Shown here one piece after another: positions 8,577-16,306 of a DNA stretch of 64,000 nucleotides. Numbering within the stretch: the stretch's first letter is position 1; each line of letters starts with the position of its first letter. The translations under genes were made by a program, and so were the position numbers. The stretch is from Butyricicoccus sp. OM04-18BH (lineage in GTDB: Bacteria > Bacillota > Clostridia > Oscillospirales > Butyricicoccaceae). The notes beneath the pieces are model-generated. The model searched no databases. It was not told where the DNA came from and saw nothing but the letters and a program-made list of their open reading frames with translations. The stretch spans positions 6,205 through 70,204 of the forward strand of contig NZ_QULN01000005.1 of NCBI RefSeq assembly GCF_003481705.1, read 5' to 3'.

Positions 8577-8600
8577 ACCGCCTTCACGGGCGGTTTTTTG
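8577..8600 (+). terminator. Terminator of rnpB
   Basis: ACCGCC-TTCAC-GGGCGGT hairpin followed by TTTTTT, 16 bases after the RNA. Confidence 0.9.
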
Positions 8601-8707
8601 CTGTCGGAACGACCTCGTCCCTCCGGCAGACCGTGTCCCGCGGATGCTGCGTTCCGTCCCTATATATAATAAGGTATAGCGCACGAAGCCTGTTACCCTT
8701 TTGGCAC

Positions 8708-8736
8708 TTGCAAAATCTGCGGAAATCCTGTATACT
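8708..8736 (+). promoter_or_regulatory. Promoter of murD
   Basis: TTGCAA (8708-8713), 17-bp spacer, TATACT (8731-8736). It overlaps an in-frame upstream extension of murD, which fixes the start at 8767. Confidence 0.75.
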
Positions 8737-8766
8737 GATAAACGAAAAAGGCGGTGTTACGCATTT

Positions 8767-10128
8767 ATGACAGCATTAGAACAATACCTTGGCGGTCTTT
8801 CGGATAAGCGCGTCGGCGTCATCGGCGCAGGCGTAAGCAATATGCCGCTCATCCGCATGCTGCGCGCCTCCGGCGTGCGCGTGACCGTACATGACAAAAA
8901 GGAACCGACCGAGCTCGGCGACGGCTACGCGACCCTCGCGACCCTCGGTGTGGATTTTGTGCTCGGCGAGCACTATCTCGACGCACTCGACGAGGACGTT
9001 ATCTTCCGCACACCGGGTGTGCATCCGCGCTTCCTCGAAAAAGCGCAGGCCGGCGGCTCGGAGATCACGAGCGAGATGGAGCTTTTCTTCGCGGTCTGCC
9101 CGTGCCCGATCATCGGCATCACCGGTTCGGACGGCAAGACCACGACGACCACGCTCGTCAGTGAGATTCTCAGGCACGCAGGCTATACCGTGCATCTCGG
9201 CGGCAATATCGGCACGCCCCTGCTCCCGCGCGTCAGCGAAATGAAGCCCGAGGATCTCGCGGTCGTCGAGCTCTCCTCGTTCCAGCTCATGGGCATGAAG
9301 CATTCTCCGCACGTCGCGGCGATCACCAACCTCACGCCCAACCATCTGGACTATCACAAGGACTTCGACGAGTATGTGCAGGCAAAGACGGCCATTTACC
9401 GCAGCCAGAAGGACGGCGACCGTCTCATCCTCAACCTCGATGACGAGGTGACGCGCACGCTCCACGCCTCGGGCAATCTGTTCTGCACGAGCAAGAACCA
9501 GGAGCTCGCAAACGGCGTTTTCCTCAAGGATGACATCATCTATATCGCGGAGGGCGGCGCGCGGCGCGAGCTGATGAACCAGAACGACATCCGCATCCCC
9601 GGCGCTCACAACGTCTATAACATGATGATGGCGGCGGCGATCGTGCAGGGCTACGCCTCTGACGACGACATCCGCGCAGTCGCGACCACCTTCGGCGGCG
9701 TTGAGCACCGCATCGAGTTCGTTCGCGAAAAGGACGGCGTCAAGTATTACAACGACTCCATTGCGTCCAGCCCGACGCGCACTATTGCCGGCCTGAATTC
9801 CTTCCGTCAGAAGGTGATCCTCATCGCCGGCGGCTACGACAAGCATATCCCCTACGATGTGCTCGGTCAGCCGATCTGCGACCACGTCAAGCTGCTCCTG
9901 CTCACCGGCGCAACGGCTCCCAAGATCCGCGACTGCGTGCTCGCCGTCGACGGCGAGCATCCCCCGATCTGCGAGGTGGAGAACCTCGAGGTCGCGGTCT
10001 GCGAGGCGGCGGCCCGCGCTGAGGCTGGCGACATCGTTATCATGTCCCCGGCCAGCGCTTCCTTCGACCGCTTCAAGAACTTCATAGAGCGCGGAAAGCT
10101 GTTTAAAACGCTTGTCAACAATCTGTAA
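8767..10128 (+). CDS. murD: UDP-N-acetylmuramoyl-L-alanine:D-glutamate ligase
   Basis: Adds D-Glu to UDP-MurNAc-L-Ala in cytoplasmic peptidoglycan precursor synthesis. The 453-residue protein has the N-terminal Rossmann domain (GVIGAGVSN), the ATP loop GITGSDGKTTTT near residues 117-128, the ligase motif NLTPNHLDYH and the C-terminal YNDSIASSPTRT. The start at ATG 8767 follows the promoter by about 30 bp. In most Clostridia murD lies between mraY and ftsW; here it is alone, about 25 kb from that cluster. Confidence 0.96.
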   Translation: MTALEQYLGGLSDKRVGVIGAGVSNMPLIRMLRASGVRVTVHDKKEPTELGDGYATLATLGVDFVLGEHYLDALDEDVIFRTPGVHPRFLEKAQAGGSEITSEMELFFAVCPCPIIGITGSDGKTTTTTLVSEILRHAGYTVHLGGNIGTPLLPRVSEMKPEDLAVVELSSFQLMGMKHSPHVAAITNLTPNHLDYHKDFDEYVQAKTAIYRSQKDGDRLILNLDDEVTRTLHASGNLFCTSKNQELANGVFLKDDIIYIAEGGARRELMNQNDIRIPGAHNVYNMMMAAAIVQGYASDDDIRAVATTFGGVEHRIEFVREKDGVKYYNDSIASSPTRTIAGLNSFRQKVILIAGGYDKHIPYDVLGQPICDHVKLLLLTGATAPKIRDCVLAVDGEHPPICEVENLEVAVCEAAARAEAGDIVIMSPASASFDRFKNFIERGKLFKTLVNNL

Positions 10129-10129
10129 A

Positions 10130-10373
10130 AGACTGTCGCGAAACTAACGTTTCGCCGACAATCTGTGTTCTGACTGACGCAGAACACAAGTCGTACGAAA
10201 GTTCCCATGCGGAAACTTTCTCCCTCTTAGAGTAAAAAACCGAGGCGCATGTCCCCGGTTTTTTTGCGTTTGCACGCAAACGCTATTTAATGCGCGCTAT
10301 CGCGCGTGCTTCGACGTCCAATCAAGCTTTATCCATTAGGCTGCGCACCTTCGGGTGCGTTTTTTTTGCATAT
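10130..10373 (+). repeat. Family 2 hairpin-array repeat, copy 1 (after murD)
   Basis: Series of hairpins directly after the murD stop: CGAAACTAACGTTTCG (10139), GTGTTCTG..CAGAACAC (10167-10189), GAAAGTT..AACTTTC (10197-10220), AAACCG..CGGTTT with T-run (10228-10262), GCGTTTGCACGCAAACGC (10266), GCGCGCTATCGCGCG, and CGCACCTTCGGGTGCG with T8 (10343-10371). The same order recurs on the other strand at 10722-10931. At least two of the hairpins could terminate murD transcripts. Confidence 0.75.
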
Positions 10374-10412
10374 ATAAAATGACATCCGAAACGTTTTGCC
10401 GTTTCAGATGTC
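10372..10412 (-). terminator. Terminator of the 30-codon gene transcript
   Basis: Stem GACATCTGAAACG / CGTTTCGGATGTC on the minus strand, followed by ATTTTATA. It ends a transcript of about 280 bases starting near 10660. Confidence 0.65.
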
Positions 10413-10541
10413 ATGCCCTGTTGAGACGTGTTTTCATATTCTGAATGGAACTCCCTCTGTATTTTTCCGGGATAAAATATAAAAAATCCACGCGACCTCT
10501 GTTGGTTCAGCAGGCCCGTGGTGTCAAATCGGTAAGCAAAT

Positions 10542-10634
10542 TTACTTATCGCTTCTCGTCTCACGCTCATCACCGAAGATCAGATCATCGATATCGGGAC
10601 GGTCGGGCTGCTGGGGGATCATCAGCATTCTCAT
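10542..10634 (-). CDS. Unrecognised 30-residue small protein
   Basis: Reads MRMLMIPQQPDRPDIDDLIF then GDERETRSDK. No family is recognised. It is supported by context: a consensus minus-strand promoter (TTGCAA 10692-10697, 16-bp spacer, TATAAT 10670-10675), the ribosome site AAGGAGGCG 7 bases upstream of the ATG, and a downstream terminator. The peptide is acidic in its second half with a hydrophobic N-terminus and has no membrane segment. It could be a leader peptide or an mRNA-borne small protein; the long 3' region of about 125 bases might act as an RNA. Confidence 0.5.
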   Translation of the reverse strand: MRMLMIPQQPDRPDIDDLIFGDERETRSDK

Positions 10635-10669
10635 TCTGTTTTCGCCTCCTTCTCTTTATTCTATGCTCT

Positions 10670-10697
10670 ATTATAGCACAATATTTCCAGATTGCAA
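10670..10697 (-). promoter_or_regulatory. Promoter of 30-codon gene
   Basis: TTGCAA, 16-bp spacer, TATAAT on the minus strand, about 35 bp upstream of the start codon. Confidence 0.7.
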
Positions 10698-10721
10698 ATT
10701 AAATTTTTGTAAACAAGCAAC

Positions 10722-10931
10722 AATAAAACAAAAAACGGACGCACCATCGTGCATCCTGAACCGCGCGCCGAAGGCGCGCATGAAATAGGATTTGCTCTGC
10801 AAATCCATAAAAAGCCGGGGCGTGTACCTGGCTTTTTATACTCTGAGAGAGAAAAAAGTTTCTCCGGAACTTTTTTCCGTCCGTGTTCTGCGAAGTCAGA
10901 ACACTTTTATCCGAAAACTCTGTTTTTGGAT
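10722..10931 (-). repeat. Family 2 hairpin-array repeat, copy 2
   Basis: Minus-strand copy of the array after murD. In that orientation it shows GTGTTCTGA..GCAGAACAC (10898-10919), GAAAAAAGTTCC../..AACTTTTTTC, TCTCTCAGAGTA, AAAAAGCC..GGCTTTTTAT, GATTTGCAGAGCAAATC, GCGCGCCTTCGGCGCGC and a final GATGCACGATGGTGCGTC with T-run. The hairpins keep order and pairing while the bases differ from copy 1. Confidence 0.75.
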
Positions 10932-11090
10932 AAAAAAGCCCCGCCCTGCCGATGCGTCCCAATTAGTAACCTGCACGACTCATGCAGGTGGGTTTTCTGT
11001 TTGATACCTCTGCGCTTCCAACATCCGTGTATACCCGGGAGGCCTGCTGCTCAGCATCAAAACTTTCCGAAATCCCGTACTAAAAATGTG
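10932..11090 (-). ncRNA. Candidate structured non-coding RNA (possibly 6S-like)
   Basis: Between the terminator of the DUF1292 gene and a second terminator (GCCCTGCC..GGCAGGGC region with T6 at 10932-10937) lies about 150 bases with no reading frame. On the minus strand it contains a strong hairpin ACCTGCA-TGAGTCG-TGCAGGT (near 10970-10990) flanked by AAACAGAAAACCC and TACTAATTGGGACGC, and GATGC/GCATC closing pairs. A long interrupted helix of this size recalls 6S RNA, but I did not confirm its conserved features. No clear promoter seen. Confidence 0.35.
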
Positions 11091-11094
11091 GGTT

Positions 11095-11151
11095 AAAAAA
11101 GGGCCGCTGTCGAACAGGGCAGGACCGATCAACCGGCAAGCCGGTTTATCG
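11095..11151 (-). terminator. Terminator of DUF1292 gene
   Basis: Two tandem hairpins on the minus strand: CGATAAACCGG..CCGGTTGATCG (11126-11151) and GCCCTGT-TCG-ACAGCGGC (11103-11120) followed by TTTTTT. Confidence 0.75.
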
Positions 11152-11186
11152 CGATACTGCCGCGTACAGATTGTGCCGGGCGGGGA

Positions 11187-11465
11187 TTACTCCTCGTCCT
11201 CTGCCTCTGCACGCTCCATGACGATGTTGAACACTGCGTCTGCAATGTCATCGTCCTCTACGCCCTCAAGCAGCTCCTCGCCGTTCTCGTCGGTCACGAC
11301 CTGCATGATGACGACCTCCGCGTCCTCCTCAACGGACAGCTCCGCCGGGATAAACGCCAGATAGGTAACGCCTTCGTACTCTACCGTGTCAATATGCTCA
11401 AACTCGACCTCGTTGCCGTCCTCGTCGATGAGCGTTACAAAATCGTTGCCGTATTCCTCACTCAT
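11187..11465 (-). CDS. DUF1292 protein
   Basis: A 92-residue, strongly acidic protein typical of the DUF1292 family (YrzB-like) found across Firmicutes. It shows the usual FVTLIDEDGNEVEFEHIDTVEYEG pattern followed by a VVIMQVV strand. Function unknown in the family; it is often near alaS/yrrL or tRNA-modification genes, which is not the case here. It has a good ribosome site (AGGAGGTGC) and its own terminator, and is divergent from the infC operon. Confidence 0.85.
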   Translation of the reverse strand: MSEEYGNDFVTLIDEDGNEVEFEHIDTVEYEGVTYLAFIPAELSVEEDAEVVIMQVVTDENGEELLEGVEDDDIADAVFNIVMERAEAEDEE

Positions 11466-11650
11466 GGATGCGGCACCTCCTGTGCTTCAAATTAACGGAA
11501 ACGCGCCCTTTTTCCGGAGTTCGCTTTTCCTTTGTCAATAGCATACCAAACATTGCCCGATTTGTAAAGTCCTTTTATTCATTTCGGCTACTGTTATCCT
11601 ATGCTTCTGATATATTTATATGATACCACGAAAAAAAAGGAATTAAAGCC

Positions 11651-11835
11651 TTGACTTTTTCTTTTCTATCTGTTATTATATCTCAGGTAACAAGGAAGAA
11701 GGCACAGTCCTCACCCGCAGCTACGCGAACGGGTCAATAATTCACGAAACCCCGGTTTCGCGCATTATGATGAGGAACGGCCTGTGCGCTGGTCCTTTTT
11801 CTTTATCTAAAAAAAACCCGTTAATCGTTTGGAGG
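11651..11835 (+). promoter_or_regulatory. infC operon promoter and L20-type leader
   Basis: Promoter TTGACT (11651-11656), 17-bp spacer, TATTAT (11674-11679). The leader of about 150 bases contains GGCACAG (near 11711) complementary to CTGTGCG (near 11782), hairpins in between, and CCTTTTTCTTT, as expected for the leader through which ribosomal protein L20 represses its own infC-rpmI-rplT operon in Firmicutes. Confidence 0.65.
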
Positions 11836-11844
11836 TGCTCACCA

Positions 11845-12363
11845 ATCAGCAGCATGGAACATCAGATCAATGAAGAGATCCGCGACAAGGAAGTCCGTCT
11901 GATCAGCAACGACGGCGAACAGCTCGGCATCGTAGCCATCCAGAAGGCGCAGGAGATTGCCGTAGAAAAGGGCATGGACCTGGTCAAGATCGCACCGCAG
12001 GCAAAGCCGCCGGTATGCAAAATCATGGATTACGGCAAATTCCGTTTCGAGCAGGCCAAGCGCGAGAAGGAAGCCCGTAAGAATCAGCGTGTCGTGGAAA
12101 TCAAAGAGATTCGCCTGACGCCTAATATCGACATTGGCGACCTGAATACCAAGGTCAAGAACGCCTGCCGTTTCCTCAAGGACGGAGACAAGGTCAAGGT
12201 TTCGGTCCGTTTCCGCGGCCGTGAGGTCACACATTCGTCGCTTGGTCAGGACCTGCTCCATCGCTTTGCGGAGCTGTGCTCGGAATGCAGCACGGTGGAA
12301 AAGCAGCCCAAGCTCGAAGGCCGCCAGATGCTTATGTTTCTGGCCCCGGCAAAAGACAAGTAA
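11845..12363 (+). CDS. infC: Translation initiation factor IF-3
   Basis: Binds the 30S subunit and enforces start-codon fidelity. The usual motif MEHQINEEIRDKEVRLIS opens the N-domain; KPPVCKIMDYGKFRFEQAKREKEARK and the C-domain KVSVRFRGRE follow. I place the start at an ATC codon (11845), 9 bases after GGAGG (11831-11835). The first in-frame ATG (11854) is 18 bases away, too far, and the ATG at 11767 lies inside the leader. A rare start codon is characteristic of infC and allows IF3 autoregulation. First gene of infC-rpmI-rplT. Confidence 0.93.
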   Translation: MSSMEHQINEEIRDKEVRLISNDGEQLGIVAIQKAQEIAVEKGMDLVKIAPQAKPPVCKIMDYGKFRFEQAKREKEARKNQRVVEIKEIRLTPNIDIGDLNTKVKNACRFLKDGDKVKVSVRFRGREVTHSSLGQDLLHRFAELCSECSTVEKQPKLEGRQMLMFLAPAKDK

Positions 12364-12415
12364 ACCCAAAAGCGCGTGAATATCATCCGCGCCAATTCAG
12401 AGAGGAGCAACCCTA

Positions 12416-12619
12416 ATGCCTAAGATCAAAACGCACAGCGGTGCAAAAAAGAGATTTTCCGTTACCAAGAACGGTAAGTTCAAGCGCGGCCATGTTGGCA
12501 AGCGTCACCTGCTCAACGGCCACGGCAAGACCACGAAGCTGAAGCGCCACCTGCGCAAGGAAGGCTTCGCTGACGCTACCAACGTAGCACAGCTCAAGCG
12601 TCTGCTGCCGTACAAGTAA
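12416..12619 (+). CDS. rpmI: 50S ribosomal protein L35
   Basis: A 67-residue, very basic protein beginning MPKIKTHSGAKKRF, the universal L35 signature, with the KRHLLNGHGKTTKLKRHLRK centre. It sits between infC and rplT with AGAGGAGC upstream. Codon choice is more biased than in flanking genes, as usual for ribosomal proteins. Confidence 0.98.
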   Translation: MPKIKTHSGAKKRFSVTKNGKFKRGHVGKRHLLNGHGKTTKLKRHLRKEGFADATNVAQLKRLLPYK

Positions 12620-12657
12620 TTTCGAACACAACATCTTTCATATAGGAGGCAAACACA

Positions 12658-13011
12658 ATGGCAAGAGTTAAGGGCGCAATGATGACGCGCAAGAGAAGAA
12701 AAAAGATCCTGAAGCGTGCCAAGGGCTACTGGGGTTCTAAGTCCACCCACTTCCGCGTAGCTAACCAGGCTGTAATGAAGAGCCTGAAGTACGCTTACAT
12801 CGGCCGTAAGCACAAGAAGCGTGACTTCCGCCGTCTGTGGATCACCCGCATCTCCGCAGCATGCAAGTCCTGCGACATCAACTACAGCCGTTTCATGAAC
12901 GGTCTGAAGAAGGCTGGCATCGACCTGAACCGCAAGATGCTCGCTGACCTCGCAGTTAACGACATGGCTGCTTTCACTGCACTGGCTGAGAAGGCTAAGG
13001 CAGCTCTCTAA
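12658..13011 (+). CDS. rplT: 50S ribosomal protein L20
   Basis: A 117-residue basic protein beginning [19 protein letters not shown], followed by [21 protein letters not shown], diagnostic of L20. It binds 23S rRNA early in 50S assembly and, in Firmicutes, also the infC leader to repress this operon. The start follows AGGAGGC. A terminator follows within 10 bases. Confidence 0.98.
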   Translation: MARVKGAMMTRKRRKKILKRAKGYWGSKSTHFRVANQAVMKSLKYAYIGRKHKKRDFRRLWITRISAACKSCDINYSRFMNGLKKAGIDLNRKMLADLAVNDMAAFTALAEKAKAAL

Positions 13012-13018
13012 GAGACAG

Positions 13019-13052
13019 CAAAAAGCTCTGTATTTTACAGAGCTTTTTCTTT
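13019..13052 (+). terminator. Terminator of infC operon
   Basis: AAAAAGCTCTGTA / TACAGAGCTTTTT hairpin with T-run directly after rplT. Confidence 0.9.
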
Positions 13053-13087
13053 TTGCCCTCGCATATGCTGATACGAGGTGATGTCCC

Positions 13088-13969
13088 GTGTCCGCAGTTC
13101 CCCGTTTTCCGTCTGAGACGCCACAGACGGCCTCCGTCCGTTCTCCCCTGTCTGTTTCCGTCGACCGTTCACAAAGCTGCTGTGGCGGCTCTATGCGGCC
13201 GCACTGCACGCCGCCAGGCGAGCGCACTCTGTTCAGCCTGCTGTGCGCCGCCATGCAGCCGCTCGGGACCACGCTTTACGTCTACGGCGGCGGCTGGAAC
13301 CTCGACGACACCGGCGCCGGGCGCGAAGCCGTCACGCCGTTCCCCTCTCCTGCATGGAAAACCTTTTTCCTCTCGCAGGACGAAGGCTATGATTACCGCC
13401 GTTTCCGCGGCAGCGGATGCAATCCGTGGCACGGCGCCGGTCTGGACTGCTCGGGATACCTCGGCTGGGTAATTTACGCCGCGCTGCACCGCAAAAGCGG
13501 CCTCGAGAGCTATGTCTATCCCTCGACCGAAATGGCAGGTGCGCTCGCCGCACGCGGTCTCGGACGGCTCGTCCGTCCGCCCTGCCGCTTTCTCCCCGGC
13601 GACCTGTTCAGCATGGAGGGGCACATCTGGCTGTGTGTCGGCGTGTGCCGCGACGAAAGCCTTGTCATCGCGCATTCCAGCCCGACGCCGAGCCGCAGAA
13701 CAGGCTGTCCGGGCGGCGGCGTGCAGCTGAGCGCCATTCCGGCGCGCGACAGCAGACCGCGCTGCGAAGCGCTCGACCTCGCAAGGCGCTATATGTCGCA
13801 GTTTCCCGTCTGGAGTCGGCGCTACGAGGCTGTGAGCCGGCCGCACACTCTCTATACCGTGCCGGGCACGAACTCGAACAGCGGCCTGTTCCGCTGGAGC
13901 GTCCTCCGCGACCCCGAGGGTATTCGGAGCATGACCGCCGGCCAGGTTTTGCAAAAGCTGTTCGGCTGA
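13088..13969 (+). CDS. NlpC/P60-like cysteine peptidase
   Basis: A 293-residue protein. The segment GAGLDCSGYLGWVIYAAL holds the catalytic Cys of the NlpC/P60 fold, and GDLFSMEGHIWLCVGV supplies the expected His after the typical GDL(F/I) strand; the third catalytic residue was not located. These enzymes cut peptidoglycan stem peptides. There is no clear signal peptide (the N-terminus is polar and rich in Ser, Pro and Arg), which is odd for a wall enzyme. The GTG start at 13088 follows GAGGTGATG. Alone, convergent with the tRNA genes across repeat copy B. Confidence 0.75.
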   Translation: MSAVPRFPSETPQTASVRSPLSVSVDRSQSCCGGSMRPHCTPPGERTLFSLLCAAMQPLGTTLYVYGGGWNLDDTGAGREAVTPFPSPAWKTFFLSQDEGYDYRRFRGSGCNPWHGAGLDCSGYLGWVIYAALHRKSGLESYVYPSTEMAGALAARGLGRLVRPPCRFLPGDLFSMEGHIWLCVGVCRDESLVIAHSSPTPSRRTGCPGGGVQLSAIPARDSRPRCEALDLARRYMSQFPVWSRRYEAVSRPHTLYTVPGTNSNSGLFRWSVLRDPEGIRSMTAGQVLQKLFG

Positions 13970-13989
13970 CGATGCCGTCGGTCTTTCTC

Positions 13990-14577
13990 TTTTTTCCCCT
14001 CAGCAGAGGGAAAGCGGTTCCGCCGATACAGCGGCTTGCCGCTGGAGGCGAGAATGGCCCTCCCGGGCCGGTGGTTATTCGCCATGACATGGCGTGGGAG
14101 TGCCGCCGCCCGGCGGCGGGGGCAAAAGGGGCAGGGACACCAAGGTTTCCCTGCCCCTCTTGACTCCCCAACCTTTCCTTTGGACGCGACTCCCTTCGGT
14201 CGCGCGTCTAAAAGCGAGGAGCCCACAGGGGCGTTTGCTGCTCCAAGGGCACATCCTTGATCGAAGCGGAGCTTTTCGCAGCAGAACGCTGCCGCCCTGC
14301 ACCGTCTGGCCGCGCACTGTTATGCGCGGCGGTTTACGCAAAGTAAATTCAGGGCATAACAGCATCCCAAAATCTGCCCGACGCCCGGAACCGAGCCCCC
14401 GTAACCCCCGTTTAGCCGCGAATGCTTCGCTGAGCAGCTTAAAGGAGGGTCTGGGGTGTCAAGAGGGGAAAGGGAACCATCGGTGCCCTGTCCCCTCTTG
14501 TCTCCGCCGCCAGACGGCGGCACTCCCCCCGCCGTGGATACGGCGTTCTCCTGCCCGTCGGCAGCAATCATCCCTTC
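13990..14577 (+). repeat. Family 1 dispersed repeat, copy B
   Basis: Begins with CCCTC-AGCA-GAGGG, the compensated version of the CCGTC-AGCA-GACGG stem in copy A. Then follow the cagcgg/ccgctg hairpin, a GGCCC-tccc-GGGCC module, the GGGGCAGGG..CCCTGCCCC hairpin, and the core with gtttacgcaaagtaaattc near 14331. It fills the whole gap between the peptidase stop and the tRNA terminator. The right arm is shorter than in copies D and F. Confidence 0.9.
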
Positions 14578-14584
14578 GGATAAA

Positions 14585-14617
14585 ACAAAAGCACCGACTC
14601 AAAGTCGATGCTTTTTC
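14585..14617 (-). terminator. Terminator of tRNA-Gly pair
   Basis: Minus-strand stem AAAAGCATCGACTTT / GAGTCGGTGCTTTT with trailing T-run. Confidence 0.85.
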
Positions 14618-14619
14618 TT

Positions 14620-14695
14620 TGGAGCGGCTGACGAGGCTCGAACTCGCTACCTCCACCTTGGCAAGGTGGCGCTCTACCAGATGAGCTACAGCCGC
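14620..14695 (-). tRNA. tRNA-Gly (GCC), second of pair
   Basis: A 76-base cloverleaf. Acceptor GCGGCTG pairs with CAGCCGC, discriminator T, CCA encoded at 14620-14622. The anticodon loop TTGCCAA lies between CCACC and GGTGG, giving anticodon GCC. T-arm GAGTTCGAGCCTC. Identical to the upstream copy. Confidence 0.97.
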
Positions 14696-14721
14696 ATACC
14701 GATATGTGATTTTTGAGAAAG

Positions 14722-14797
14722 TGGAGCGGCTGACGAGGCTCGAACTCGCTACCTCCACCTTGGCAAGGTGGCGCTCTACCAGATGAGCTACAGCCGC
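14722..14797 (-). tRNA. tRNA-Gly (GCC), first of pair
   Basis: Same 76-base sequence as the downstream tRNA with encoded CCA. The two genes are 26 bp apart and share one promoter and one terminator. Confidence 0.97.
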
Positions 14798-14842
14798 ATA
14801 TTCGCTTTCCCGTTCGATGCACACCGCATCAGAACGATATTT

Positions 14843-14871
14843 ATTATATCAACCTTTTCGCCTGTTGTCAA
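14843..14871 (-). promoter_or_regulatory. Promoter of tRNA-Gly operon
   Basis: Perfect consensus TTGACA (14866-14871), 17-bp spacer, TATAAT (14843-14848) on the minus strand. Confidence 0.9.
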
Positions 14872-14951
14872 CATATTTTTTCAGTTTCTCCAAAACTTTT
14901 TTCGACAGGCCGGGGACAGGCTCTTCCCTGTCCCCGTTCCATCATGCCGTC

Positions 14952-15030
14952 TTAAGGAAATACTGCATCATTGGACAAGAGCGACTTACGAGTAAATTCT
15001 GTGTACTGACAAGGCGCGGTGTTGCCTTAA
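14952..15030. mobile_element. Small inverted-repeat (MITE-like) element 1
   Basis: A 79-bp element with inverted ends TTAAGGAAATACTGC and GCGGTGTTGCCTTAA. No coding capacity. Its right end supplies the TAA stop codon of the HAD-LUD gene (15027-15029), so it inserted at or within the 3' end of that gene. A related, shorter element lies at 17845-17897. Confidence 0.6.
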
Positions 15031-16265
15031 TAGCCGAGCGACTCGCCCACCAGGACGATCTCGCATTTCTCGAACCCCTTCGGCGCACCCATATGCACCA
15101 CCAGCGCACGGCAGATGCGCGCCGGGCTCTTGCAGTCGTGGCATTTGCCGTCCGCCGCGCAGGGCGTTCTCGTGCCGAGACGCTGCGCGTTCTTCGGCGC
15201 GGCGACATTGCGCGCCCGCTCGACCGCACTCGCGAGATCCGGACACAGCTTGTTGATGCCGCACACGAACATACACTGCTTCGGGCCGTACAGCGTCCCT
15301 GCCACGCGGTTGCAGGTGCCGTCGATATTGACGGCCTCGCCGCTCTCGCTCAACGCATTCGCGCTCGTGAGATAAATATCCGGCGTCTGGTAATATTCGC
15401 CCTTCGTGACCCAGTGCCAGTGCACCTCCGTGCTGTCCGCGAACGCCTCCGGGAAGCCCATCTCCTGAAAGGTCATCGAGCCGCCGAGCGACACGCTCTT
15501 TCCCGCGCACGCAGACGCGATGTAGCGCGCTGCCTCATTCGCCGTCGGGAAGTACGAGAACGCGAAGCCGCGCGAGGTGAACGCCCGCGTGAGTGCATCC
15601 ACGTTCAGCAGACCGCGCTCGAAGAGCGGGAGCAGCTCCGCAGGCGCCGCGACGAGCGCGGATGCACCGGTCTCCTCCAGCTCCTCCGGACTGCGGAAGC
15701 CCCACATGACGCCGATTGCCATCAGACCGGCGTTGCAGGCGGTCTGCATATCGGTCGAGCTGTCTCCGATATAGAGCGTGGTCTCCGGCACGCCGCCCAG
15801 CTCGTGCATCAGCTCGAGCGTGCTCGCCGGGTCCGGCTTGCGCGGAATGCCCGGCCGCTCGCCCAGCGTCAGCTGCACGAGATCACCGAAATAGTGGCGC
15901 ACGAGGGCCTTTGCAGCGAAGTCGTACTTGTTCGACATAACGCCGATCGAGACGCCCTGCTCGCGCAGCTTTTTCAGCATATCGACGATGCCGTCATACG
16001 GCTGCGTGCGGTTCATCATGCGCTCGTTGTATGCCGTGCGGAAATCGTCGAGGCATTCGTCGATCATCGCTTCGGTGCGCTTTTCCTCAGGGATGCAGCG
16101 CTCCACCAGACGGCGCACGCCGTTGCCTACGCGCTGCCGCGTCAGCTCCTCGTCTACGGCCGGAAAGCCGCGCGGAACGATAGCGCAGTTGACGCTGTCG
16201 CACAGGTCGCCCAACGTGTTGAGCAGCGTGCCGTCCAAATCAAAAATCGCAGTTTTCATCTTCAT
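15027..16265 (-). CDS. HAD phosphatase fused to LUD domain
   Basis: A 412-residue two-domain protein. Residues 1-213 are a HAD-family hydrolase of the phosphoglycolate-phosphatase type: DLDGTLLN at 9-16 holds the nucleophile Asp, IGVMSNK is the second motif and YIGDSSTDM the Mg-binding motif. Residues about 225-412 are a LUD domain (PF02589; GKSVSLGGSMTFQEMG, WHWVTKGEYY, and a Cys-rich end CAADGKCHDCKSPARIC). LUD proteins such as LutC act in lactate utilisation. The fusion is continuous with no stop between domains. It follows malQ by 41 bp on the same strand, so they are probably co-transcribed. The stop lies in a MITE-like end. Confidence 0.8.
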   Translation of the reverse strand: MKMKTAIFDLDGTLLNTLGDLCDSVNCAIVPRGFPAVDEELTRQRVGNGVRRLVERCIPEEKRTEAMIDECLDDFRTAYNERMMNRTQPYDGIVDMLKKLREQGVSIGVMSNKYDFAAKALVRHYFGDLVQLTLGERPGIPRKPDPASTLELMHELGGVPETTLYIGDSSTDMQTACNAGLMAIGVMWGFRSPEELEETGASALVAAPAELLPLFERGLLNVDALTRAFTSRGFAFSYFPTANEAARYIASACAGKSVSLGGSMTFQEMGFPEAFADSTEVHWHWVTKGEYYQTPDIYLTSANALSESGEAVNIDGTCNRVAGTLYGPKQCMFVCGINKLCPDLASAVERARNVAAPKNAQRLGTRTPCAADGKCHDCKSPARICRALVVHMGAPKGFEKCEIVLVGESLGY

Positions 16266-16306
16266 TGTCTTTGCTGTCCTCTTCCTGTCTGTGTCCGGGG
16301 TATGCG

